Source: Candidatus Nomurabacteria bacterium RIFCSPLOWO2_02_FULL_42_17 (lineage in GTDB: Bacteria; Patescibacteriota; Minisyncoccia; Phycocordibacterales; MFVN01). From it: 12,029 nucleotides of DNA. The notes beneath the pieces were generated by a model that was not told the DNA's origin, did not search any database, and saw only the letters and a program-made list of their open reading frames with translations. Within the stretch, counting starts at the first letter, position 1. Each line of letters opens with the position of its first letter. Positions 7,202 through 12,029 of the stretch are shown here, in pieces. The stretch covers positions 1-12,029 of the forward strand of contig MFVN01000010.1 in NCBI GenBank assembly GCA_001786095.1, given 5' to 3'. The position numbers and the translations under genes are program-made.

Positions 7202-7574
7202 TTGGCTTTGATGGGGGAAATGTTTTATGTCATGCCAGCCGAGTTGCAATAACTCGTAAAACTTTTGCAAACTAGTAAATGCTAAATTTACTTCTAAACT
7301 CCGAGGTATGGTTTCACCTTACTTCGCGGGTCTGGCTCCGGCTTACGCTTAAGCCAGCGCTTACTTCTTTGACTTCCGATAAAAGACAGTGAGTGTAATA
7401 TTTTCGGGATAGCCCGACACCCGCTTCAGTGTTTAGGGCGAAGCAAAAGAAGCTCGGCGAATAACTTTTTTGTCCGTTCCCTAGGTTATTCGCTTAAAAC
7501 AAAAAACGGCCTATGCTTGTAGACTTGCCGTAAAAATTCCTTCAGACGGCGGTTCGATTCCGCCCATCTCCACC
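7194..7574 (+). ncRNA. ssrA: Transfer-messenger RNA (tmRNA)
   Basis: The 5' end GGGGATG (7194-7200) pairs with CATCTCC (7565-7571), giving a 7-bp acceptor stem with one G-U. TTTGATGG after it matches the conserved D-loop TTCGACGG. The T arm is GGCGG, TTCGATT, CCGCC (7548-7564). Discriminator A is 7572 and is followed by CCG, so the terminal CCA is not fully encoded. GCCGAG...CTCGTAAAA (7238-7261) matches the region before the tag. The UAGUN rule places TAGTA at 7273-7277 and the resume codon AAT at 7278; the frame runs 24 codons (NAKFTSKLRG... to LAPAYA) to TAA 7350-7352. A 9-bp helix GCGAATAAC/GTTATTCGC (7457-7465, 7485-7493) whose loop CCGTT (7474-7478) pairs with AACGG (7505-7509) is a typical tmRNA pseudoknot. 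Ends are predicted from pairing. There is no clear own promoter; it probably shares the smpB transcript. Confidence 0.93.
7278..7352 (+). other. tmRNA tag-peptide reading frame
   Basis: 24 sense codons and TAA. The encoded tag starts NAKFTSKLRG and ends LAPAYA; tmRNA charging adds an alanine in front. The frame was set by the position of UAG relative to the resume codon in E. coli tmRNA, and independently gives a small non-polar ending as expected for a degradation tag. The stop lies in the hairpin GGCTTA/TAAGCC (7340-7355). It is longer than the 10-residue E. coli tag. Confidence 0.75.
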
Positions 7575-7579
7575 GCTTT

Positions 7580-7611
7580 GCTAAAACCAACTTGAGAGAG
7601 TTGGTTTTAGC
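7580..7611 (+). terminator. 13-bp perfect hairpin after ssrA
   Basis: GCTAAAACCAACT (7580-7592) and AGTTGGTTTTAGC (7599-7611) pair fully around TGAGAG. Only two T follow, so it is a poor classical terminator. It may define the ssrA transcript end, act as a processing site, or be the first of the palindromes in 7580-7712. Confidence 0.55.
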
Positions 7612-7712
7612 TTCGCAGTGCGCAGCACTGTGAAATTCACGATTAGTGAATGAAGCGGTGGCCCTGCGAAGCCTTGGCGAAGCAGGGCAAGTGGCATTCT
7701 GCGAAGTAGAAT
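7612..7712 (+). repeat. Cluster of four palindromes between ssrA and the GIY-YIG gene
   Basis: TTCGCAGTGC/GCACTGTGAA (7612-7634), ATTCAC/GTGAAT (7635-7651), GCCCTGC/GCAGGGC with inner GCC/GGC (7661-7688) and ATTCTGC/GTAGAAT (7696-7712). The word CTGCGAAG recurs at 7664 and 7699 and in reverse at 7611-7618. It resembles REP-type palindromic sequence. The GIY-YIG frame is open through part of it but this is not coding. Confidence 0.65.
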
Positions 7713-7714
7713 TA

Positions 7715-7720
7715 TATAAT
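7715..7720 (+). promoter_or_regulatory. Perfect TATAAT -10 of the GIY-YIG gene (leaderless type)
   Basis: The hexamer ends 6 bases before ATG 7727. There is no convincing -35 or Shine-Dalgarno. It lies at the edge of the last palindrome. Confidence 0.5.
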
Positions 7721-7726
7721 ATCAAT

Positions 7727-7966
7727 ATGTACTACGTTTATATTTTAAAGAATTCAGAAACGGGGGAATTTTATACTGGATTCAGTGAAGACTTGAAAAC
7801 ACGCTTGAAAAGTCATAGAGAAAAAACTGTTAAAACAACGAAAGGTAAAGGCGAATACAAATTAATCTGGTATTGTGCTTTTAAAGCAAAATCACAAGCG
7901 CTCGATTTTGAAAGATATTTAAAACATGGCTCCGGCCATGCATTCATGCACAAGCGTTTAGTTTAA
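7727..7966 (+). CDS. Small GIY-YIG endonuclease (UvrC/URI-type single domain)
   Basis: 79 residues, essentially one GIY-YIG domain and nothing else. The first motif is YVYIL (3-7) and the second YTG (16-18), followed by Arg26, His30 and Glu62 (DFERYLK), the expected catalytic set. It ends AFMHKRLV, after the usual GSGHAF block. The family cuts DNA using one divalent metal; free-standing members may be selfish nucleases or repair enzymes, and the substrate here is unknown. The frame is open back to 7646 through the palindromes, but ATG 7727 puts YYVYIL at the N-terminus, as in most members. Its position just behind the tRNA-like end of ssrA and a palindrome cluster suggests an inserted cassette. 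Confidence 0.9.
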   Translation: MYYVYILKNSETGEFYTGFSEDLKTRLKSHREKTVKTTKGKGEYKLIWYCAFKAKSQALDFERYLKHGSGHAFMHKRLV

Positions 7967-8003
7967 TAAAAAACTGGCTGAATAAATTTTATATTATTAT
8001 ATC

Positions 8004-8012
8004 TGCTATACT
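8004..8012 (+). promoter_or_regulatory. Extended -10 before the micro-ORF
   Basis: TGC followed by TATACT (8007-8012), ending 6 bases before ATG 8019. It has the same geometry as the smpB and membrane-protein promoters. There is no -35 at normal spacing. Confidence 0.4.
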
Positions 8013-8018
8013 GAAACC

Positions 8019-8087
8019 ATGAAAGAAGAACATCGAATAGCATGCTTCTTTTTTGAAGTTGGAACGATGCGGAAATTGTTTAGTTAG
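8019..8087 (+). CDS. Possible leaderless micro-ORF, 22 residues
   Basis: It reads ATG to TAG; the product starts MKEEHRIACFFFEVG and ends MRKLFS. It is proposed only because it sits at the correct distance from an extended -10 of the type used by its neighbours, and a 7-bp hairpin (GTTAGAG 8083-8089 / CTCTAAC 8097-8103) overlaps its stop. No homology is recognised. The promoter may instead make a short RNA or be chance. Confidence 0.25.
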   Translation: MKEEHRIACFFFEVGTMRKLFS

Positions 8088-8248
8088 AGTTTAAAGCTCT
8101 AACCACAGGCCATTTTTATTTACACATTGAGCGGAAAAGGTGTCAGGGACCGTTTATACTTATTTTTTAGGTTTTGTTAGCAACAATACTTTCGCCAGTC
8201 GCGCGGACGGTATTTTGTTCCAATCTTTTTTCTTTAATTCATTTAAAT

Positions 8249-8276
8249 TTGATTTTTTGGTTTTTAGCTGTATAAT
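8249..8276 (+). promoter_or_regulatory. ftsH promoter (leaderless type)
   Basis: TTGATT at 8249-8254, 16-base spacer, perfect TATAAT at 8271-8276, then 7 bases to ATG 8284. This places transcription start at or next to the start codon. It is the main argument against a start further upstream in the open frame. Confidence 0.7.
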
Positions 8277-8283
8277 ACTCCCA

Positions 8284-10170
8284 ATGAACGACCCCTTAAA
8301 ACCGGGAGAAAAAACGCCACAGAAAAAGAAAGGCGGGTTTTTTAATTTGATTGTAACGGCTCTGCTTGTTTTCATGCTGATTTCCGCCCTCTACTCGCTC
8401 ATTTTCGGCAATGTCAAAAAAACCGACGAGATTCCGCTTTCACAAATAGCGCAATTGATTAGCCAAGAGCAAGTCAAAAAAATTACCGTAGAGGGTGAAA
8501 AAATAATAGTTACTTTTTTAGACGACACACAGAAACGTTCAAAAAAAGAAGCCGAATCTTCACTTTCCGAAACCTTGAGTAATTACGGCGTTTCTAAAGA
8601 ATTATTAAACAAGGTGGAATTTGAAATAAAAAACCAAACAGGTCTCGGATATTTTCTACTGAATGCTCTGCCGATAATCCTGCCTATCGCCTTCATACTT
8701 CTTTTCCTTTGGATAATTTCCCGCCAAATGCGTGGCACCGGTATGCAAGTTTTTTCTTTCGGACAATCGCGCGCGCGCATCACCGACCCTAACGATAAAA
8801 GCCAGCGCGTGACTTTCAAAGATGTGGCCGGCGTTAAGGAAGCCAAAGAAGAGTTAAAAGAAATCGTTGATTTTCTGCGCAACCCCAAAAAATTTCTGGA
8901 TATCGGCGCGCGCATCCCTAAGGGCGTTATTTTAACCGGCGCGCCCGGCACTGGTAAAACTCTTTTAGCGCGCGCCGTCGCCGGCGAAGCCGGCGTGCCA
9001 TTCTTTCATTTATCCGGCTCAGAATTTGTAGAAATGTTCGTGGGCGTGGGCGCCTCGCGCGTGCGCGATCTTTTTAAAATGGCTAAAAAAGTCGCCCCGG
9101 CCATTGTTTTCGTGGACGAAATTGACGCCGTGGGGCGCGTGCGGGGGACCGGCTATGGTGGTGGCAATGACGAGCGCGAGCAGACACTTAACCAAATTTT
9201 AGTGGAAATGGACGGCTTCGAGCCCAATGAAAAATTGATTGTTATGGCCGCGACTAATCGTCCGGATGTTTTAGACCCCGCCCTGTTACGTCCGGGGCGT
9301 TTTGACCGACGAGTGATTTTGGATTTACCCGACCGCAATGACCGCGAAGAAATTTTAAAAATTCATGGGCGGGGCAAACCATTAGGCGAAGACGTTAATT
9401 TAAAAATAGTGGCCGAACGCACACCCGGTTTTTCGGGCGCCGATCTTTATTCGCTTATGAACGAGGGCGCGATTTTAGCCGCGCGCGAAGCTCGTAAAAA
9501 AGTTTCCCAATTCGATCTCATACGCGCGATTGAAAAAGTCATGCTCGGTCCCGAGCGCCGTAGCCACCTTTTCAGTTTGGAAGAGAAAAAAATTACGGCT
9601 TACCACGAAGCCGGACACGCGCTGGCGGCTTCGGTTTTGAAGTATTCCGATCCAGTGCATAAAGTTTCCATCGTGGCGCGGGGTCATGCCGGCGGTTACA
9701 CACTTAAACTTCCGTTGGAAGATCGGCGTTTGCAATCACGGCGCGAATTTCTGGATGACATCGTGGTTTCTTTAAGTGGCTACGCCGCTGAACAGATGAT
9801 TTTTGGCGATGTTACTACCGGTCCCTCTAGTGATTTACAGGTAGCTACCGCTTTGGCGCGCGATATGGTTACTAAATATGGCATGTCTGAAGGTTTGGGC
9901 GCGGTAGCGCTGGAATCCACCGGCGGGCGCATACTTTTCGGGGCGGGCGTGCGTGAAGGGGAATACAGCGAGGCAGTGGCCGCGCGCATTGACGCGGAGG
10001 TTTCTAAAATAGTATCCGAGGCTATGGTTCGGGCGGAAGAAATTTTAAAAAAGCACAAGAAAATACTTAATGTTATTGCTCAACGTCTAATAGAAACCGA
10101 GACACTGGAACAGGAAGAGTTTGAAAAATTGCTTGTCGTCCACGGTATCGAGCCCAAACGGGCTAAATAG
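8284..10170 (+). CDS. ftsH: ATP-dependent membrane zinc protease FtsH
   Basis: 628 residues, normal length. FtsH is a hexameric inner-membrane AAA protease that degrades membrane and some soluble proteins, including ssrA-tagged ones in other bacteria. TM1 is at about 19-41, an extracytoplasmic domain follows to about 122, and TM2 is at about 123-147. Walker A is GAPGTGKT (219-226), Walker B IVFVDE (274-279), pore motif FVGVG, second region of homology [19 protein letters not shown]. The zinc site is HEAGH (441-445) with Asp517 (SSDLQ) as third ligand. All catalytic residues are present. ATG 8284 is chosen because the frame upstream (from 8140) lies before the TATAAT at 8271, and [10 protein letters not shown] followed by TM1 is a normal FtsH start. 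Proximity to smpB-ssrA fits a quality-control role. Confidence 0.97.
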   Translation: MNDPLKPGEKTPQKKKGGFFNLIVTALLVFMLISALYSLIFGNVKKTDEIPLSQIAQLISQEQVKKITVEGEKIIVTFLDDTQKRSKKEAESSLSETLSNYGVSKELLNKVEFEIKNQTGLGYFLLNALPIILPIAFILLFLWIISRQMRGTGMQVFSFGQSRARITDPNDKSQRVTFKDVAGVKEAKEELKEIVDFLRNPKKFLDIGARIPKGVILTGAPGTGKTLLARAVAGEAGVPFFHLSGSEFVEMFVGVGASRVRDLFKMAKKVAPAIVFVDEIDAVGRVRGTGYGGGNDEREQTLNQILVEMDGFEPNEKLIVMAATNRPDVLDPALLRPGRFDRRVILDLPDRNDREEILKIHGRGKPLGEDVNLKIVAERTPGFSGADLYSLMNEGAILAAREARKKVSQFDLIRAIEKVMLGPERRSHLFSLEEKKITAYHEAGHALAASVLKYSDPVHKVSIVARGHAGGYTLKLPLEDRRLQSRREFLDDIVVSLSGYAAEQMIFGDVTTGPSSDLQVATALARDMVTKYGMSEGLGAVALESTGGRILFGAGVREGEYSEAVAARIDAEVSKIVSEAMVRAEEILKKHKKILNVIAQRLIETETLEQEEFEKLLVVHGIEPKRAK

Positions 10171-10180
10171 AAATCCACAG

Positions 10181-10208
10181 TTGCATCTTATGTTTGCGGG
10201 TATATAGT
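10181..10208 (+). promoter_or_regulatory. Promoter of the structured RNA
   Basis: TTGCAT at 10181-10186, 16-base spacer, TATAGT at 10203-10208. The predicted start at about 10215 coincides with the first base of the closing helix of the RNA. Confidence 0.6.
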
Positions 10209-10214
10209 GGAGGT

Positions 10215-10374
10215 AGGACTAGTTGGTTGAATTACCTGTAACAAAATTTATTCGGGAGCCGACGTTGCTTAGCGCCTTGGCGCAAGGCACGGGCACCCAC
10301 GTGGTATAAATTAAACCACGGTAATCTCTGCCAGCTAGCCCTAAGCAAGAGTTCCACCGCTGTGGTGGACTTTT
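10215..10374 (+). ncRNA. Structured small RNA of unassigned family
   Basis: About 160 bases between a promoter and a terminator with no reading frame. AGGACTAGTTGG (10215-10226) pairs with CCAGCTAGCCCT (10331-10342), with one A-C mismatch and one wobble. ATTACC (10231-10236) pairs with GGTAAT (10320-10325). Inside are two arms: GGGAGCC/GGCACCC (10254-10260, 10292-10298) with an inner CGT/ACG and GCCTTG-GCG-CAAGGC (10274-10288), and GTGGT/ACCAC (10301-10319). This is a multi-arm RNA closed by its own ends. I cannot match it to SRP RNA (no GGAA tetraloop region), RNase P or a riboswitch. 6S RNA is the nearest guess by size and end pairing, but the branching does not fit well. It is separate from the next gene, so probably trans-acting. 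Confidence 0.6.
10353..10374 (+). terminator. Terminator of the structured RNA
   Basis: TCCACC (10353-10358) and GGTGGA (10364-10369) with loop GCTGT, then C and TTTT. The short T-run is followed at once by the -10 of the next gene. Confidence 0.6.
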
Positions 10375-10382
10375 GCTATAAT
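10374..10382 (+). promoter_or_regulatory. Extended -10 of the small membrane protein gene (leaderless type)
   Basis: TGC plus perfect TATAAT (10377-10382), 7 bases before ATG 10390. The ATG at 10381 lies inside this hexamer and so cannot be the start if the promoter is used. Confidence 0.65.
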
Positions 10383-10389
10383 GTTTGAT

Positions 10390-10758
10390 ATGAATAAAAG
10401 TATTATTCTTAAAAAAACAGCCATTTTAGGGCTTTTTATTTTTGTCCTAAATGTTTTAGCCAATATATTTTACTGGTATTATACTTTGCCGTGGTTTGAT
10501 TTATCAATGCATTTTCTAGGAGGCATATTTATCGCCGGTCTGGCTCTTTATTTGATTAAAAAACCACTGAATTTTTTTGTAACATTACTAATTGTAATTA
10601 TGGTCGGATTGGGTTGGGAAATTTTCGAAGCCGGCGCGGACAAATTTTTAGGCACGAATATGCAAAATATAACGGATTCGTTAAGCGATCTGCTGGCGGA
10701 TATTATCGGTGGCGCGGCTGGATTTTTTTACTTCAAAAAATGGTTTTCTGCTGTATAA
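10390..10758 (+). CDS. Small four-helix membrane protein, YjdF/VanZ-like in character
   Basis: 122 residues. Hydrophobic segments lie at about 8-30, 38-55, 60-76 and 98-115. Polar residues sit at recurring places: LPWFDLSMHFLGG after the first helix, GWEIFEAGADKF after the third, and DSLSDLLADIIGG leading into the last. The WExFE and DxxxDxxADxxG pattern recalls DUF2238/YjdF and related membrane families, but I am not sure of the match, and no function should be assigned. Start: ATG 10381 lies inside the -10 hexamer, so ATG 10390 (MNKSIILKKTA) is used. The stop TAA lies inside the -10 of the next gene. Confidence 0.8.
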   Translation: MNKSIILKKTAILGLFIFVLNVLANIFYWYYTLPWFDLSMHFLGGIFIAGLALYLIKKPLNFFVTLLIVIMVGLGWEIFEAGADKFLGTNMQNITDSLSDLLADIIGGAAGFFYFKKWFSAV

Positions 10759-10759
10759 T
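10754..10759 (+). promoter_or_regulatory. TATAAT -10 of the MBL gene, overlapping the upstream stop codon
   Basis: TATAAT 10754-10759 contains the TAA stop (10756-10758) of the membrane protein gene and ends 7 bases before ATG 10767. No clear -35 is seen. Confidence 0.55.
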
Positions 10760-10766
10760 TTAATAG

Positions 10767-12029
10767 ATGCCTGAACGCGCAAAACTAACTTTCTGTTCCG
10801 GAACCGGCGTTGTAACCGGAGCTAATTTTCTTTTAGAAATTGCCGGTTTAAAAATTTTGATTGACTGCGGAATGATTCAGGGTAATAAAATGGCCGAAGA
10901 CGCGAACTGGGAACCGTTTACTTACGATCCAGCAACTATTAACGCGCTCATTGTTACGCACGGGCATGTGGATCATATTGGGCGTATTCCGAAACTAGTT
11001 CATGATGGTTTTCGCGGAACAATTTATTCTACTCATCCGACCAAGGAAATTTCCGAAATAATGCTCCAAGATACGGCCTTCATACTCTCGCATGACCGCG
11101 AACACGACTTGAAAAAAATTTATAATAATCAGATTATCAGCCAAGCGCTTGGCTCATGGAAGACTTTTGATTATCATGAAACTTTTTCTCTAGGCGAAGG
11201 GCTTAAGGTCGAGTTTTCCGATGCCGGGCATATTTTAGGTTCAGCCACGGTAAAAATAGAATATCGTGGAAAAACAATCGTTTTCACCGGCGACTTGGGT
11301 AACAGCCCTTCGCCCCTTTTGCGTGACACCGAGATGGTTCAGGCTGATTATCTGGTGACTGAATCGGTTTACGGCGACCGAAATCATGATGATAAAGATA
11401 CACGCCGGCAGAAGTTGGTGGAAATCATACAGGACGCGGTTAAACAAAAAGGCGCCTTAGTTATCCCGATTTTTTCTTTGGAACGCAGTCAGGAACTTTT
11501 GTTTGAAATCAACGACTTGATTGAAAACAACCGTATTCCGCTAGTGCCTTTTTTCTTGGATTCGCCTTTAGCCATAAAACTCACGGCGGTTTTCAAAAAG
11601 TATTCCCGTTATTTCAATGAACGCGCGCAAAAAATGATTAATTCCGGTAACGACGTTTTTATGTTTCCGGGTTTGCGCGTAACTCTGGAAACCGAGGAAT
11701 CAAAAATGATTGTTCGTATGCCCAATCCTAAAATTATTATTGCCGGCTCGGGTATGTCCACCGGCGGGCGCATAATTCACCACGAGCACAATCATTTACC
11801 GGATCCTAAAAGTATTATTCTTCTGATTGGTTATCAATCTATGGGTACGCTTGGTCGCAAACTCCAAGAGGGCGTTAAGAGAGTGCGTGTGGCCGGCGAG
11901 GAGGTGTCGGTTAGGGCGCGGGTGGCGGCCATTGATGGCTATTCCGGTCACAAGGATTCTGACGGCTTGCTTGATTTTATACAAAATATGTCCGATCGCG
12001 TCAGAAAGATTTTTGTGGTTATGGGCGAA
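10767..12029 (+). CDS. MBL-fold / beta-CASP ribonuclease (3' truncated)
   Basis: 421 residues are visible and the frame is open at the right edge. The metallo-beta-lactamase motif is HGHVDH (65-70), with further metal ligands His155 (DAGHILGSA) and Asp176 (FTGDLG). The beta-CASP insert carries FSLERSQELL, FFLDSPLA and AGSGMSTGGRI. The RMMBL part has GYQSMGTLGRKLQEG and GYSGH (His395). This is the family of CPSF-73-like and archaeal-type RNA-processing nucleases; bacterial members are usually about 450-470 residues, so only the last few dozen residues are missing. It would cut or trim RNA with two zinc ions in the cytoplasm; its substrates are unknown. There is no KH domain and no RNase J-type C-terminus so far. 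ATG 10767 follows a TATAAT by 7 bases and gives the usual start (KLTFCSGTGVVTGANFLLE). Confidence 0.93.
   Translation, partial: MPERAKLTFCSGTGVVTGANFLLEIAGLKILIDCGMIQGNKMAEDANWEPFTYDPATINALIVTHGHVDHIGRIPKLVHDGFRGTIYSTHPTKEISEIMLQDTAFILSHDREHDLKKIYNNQIISQALGSWKTFDYHETFSLGEGLKVEFSDAGHILGSATVKIEYRGKTIVFTGDLGNSPSPLLRDTEMVQADYLVTESVYGDRNHDDKDTRRQKLVEIIQDAVKQKGALVIPIFSLERSQELLFEINDLIENNRIPLVPFFLDSPLAIKLTAVFKKYSRYFNERAQKMINSGNDVFMFPGLRVTLETEESKMIVRMPNPKIIIAGSGMSTGGRIIHHEHNHLPDPKSIILLIGYQSMGTLGRKLQEGVKRVRVAGEEVSVRARVAAIDGYSGHKDSDGLLDFIQNMSDRVRKIFVVMGE

Larger units (their letters stand above)
7967..8283 (+). other. Gap between the GIY-YIG gene and ftsH
   Basis: 317 bases without a confident gene. 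It holds an AT-rich stretch (7981-8000), the possible micro-ORF with promoter and hairpin, GGCCATTTTTATTT (8108-8121, the same 14 bases as the tail of the terminator at 4437-4450), a partial palindrome GGTGTCAGGGACC (8139-8151) and the ftsH promoter. The ftsH frame is open from 8140, but that stretch lies upstream of the promoter. Confidence 0.5.

Noticed and set aside
7213..7222. Alternative tmRNA 5' end at GGGGGAAATG
   Set aside because: It pairs less well with the 3' acceptor strand and would drop the D-loop match TTTGATGG; GGGGATG at 7194 pairs fully.
7646..7726. N-terminal extension of the GIY-YIG protein
   Set aside because: It is translated palindrome sequence; the domain itself begins at ATG 7727.
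8140..8283. N-terminal extension of FtsH by 48 residues
   Set aside because: It lies upstream of a good promoter whose start is at ATG 8284, and FtsH normally begins shortly before TM1.
7575..8283. Duplicate of the tmRNA 3' end marking an integrated element
   Set aside because: No second copy of the T-arm or acceptor sequence was seen downstream, so an attL/attR pair is not supported.
10171..10389. SRP RNA or RNase P RNA in the gap after ftsH
   Set aside because: The conserved core sequences of both families are absent.

Overview
The window looks like part of a Candidate Phyla Radiation (Patescibacteria) genome, probably Parcubacteria-like. The grounds are a ribosomal protein S12 with the roughly 13-residue insertion I associate with that group, a large cell-surface protein with GYAWxxNxGWI repeats, a tail-fibre-like protein ending in a GITLYDE...GEPFC motif, a lone PaaX/Cas2-like protein, and very few Shine-Dalgarno sequences. 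TGA is a stop in at least two genes, so the code is the standard bacterial one, not the SR1/Gracilibacteria code. The lineage is inferred from protein character, not from a tree. All recognised genes are on the plus strand.

Layout. Positions 2-274 hold the C-terminus of a large surface or fibre protein. 300-2291 is a 663-residue secreted, membrane-anchored protein with aromatic repeats, Ca-binding-type repeats and an 18-proline linker. 2315-3200 is rpsL-rpsG. The usual rpsL-rpsG-fusA order is then interrupted by a PaaX/Cas2-like gene (3286-3777) lying between two 36-bp hairpin repeats, and by an unrecognised gene (3941-4399) with its own promoter and a strong terminator. 4543-6711 is fusA (EF-G). 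6749-7201 is smpB, whose last codons overlap the 5' end of ssrA (tmRNA, 7194 to about 7574). After ssrA come a cluster of palindromes, a small GIY-YIG nuclease gene (7727-7966), a 317-base gap with a possible micro-ORF, ftsH (8284-10170), a structured RNA with its own promoter and terminator (about 10215-10374), a small membrane protein (10390-10758) and a truncated MBL/beta-CASP ribonuclease (10767 to the edge).

How the genes fit together. The core is a translation and quality-control block. S12, S7 and EF-G run elongation. SmpB and tmRNA rescue ribosomes stalled on broken messages. FtsH is a protease known in other bacteria to degrade some ssrA-tagged proteins. The beta-CASP enzyme is an RNA-processing or decay nuclease. 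The smpB/ssrA overlap means that maturation of tmRNA should remove the stop codon of smpB mRNA, turning that message into a trans-translation substrate.

Regulation. Several genes (smpB, the GIY-YIG gene, the micro-ORF, ftsH, the membrane protein and the MBL gene) have a TATAAT-like hexamer ending 6-7 bases before the chosen ATG, often with an upstream TG (extended -10). This is the geometry of leaderless transcripts. fusA, the 3941 gene and the structured RNA instead have conventional -35/-10 promoters with leaders or no reading frame.
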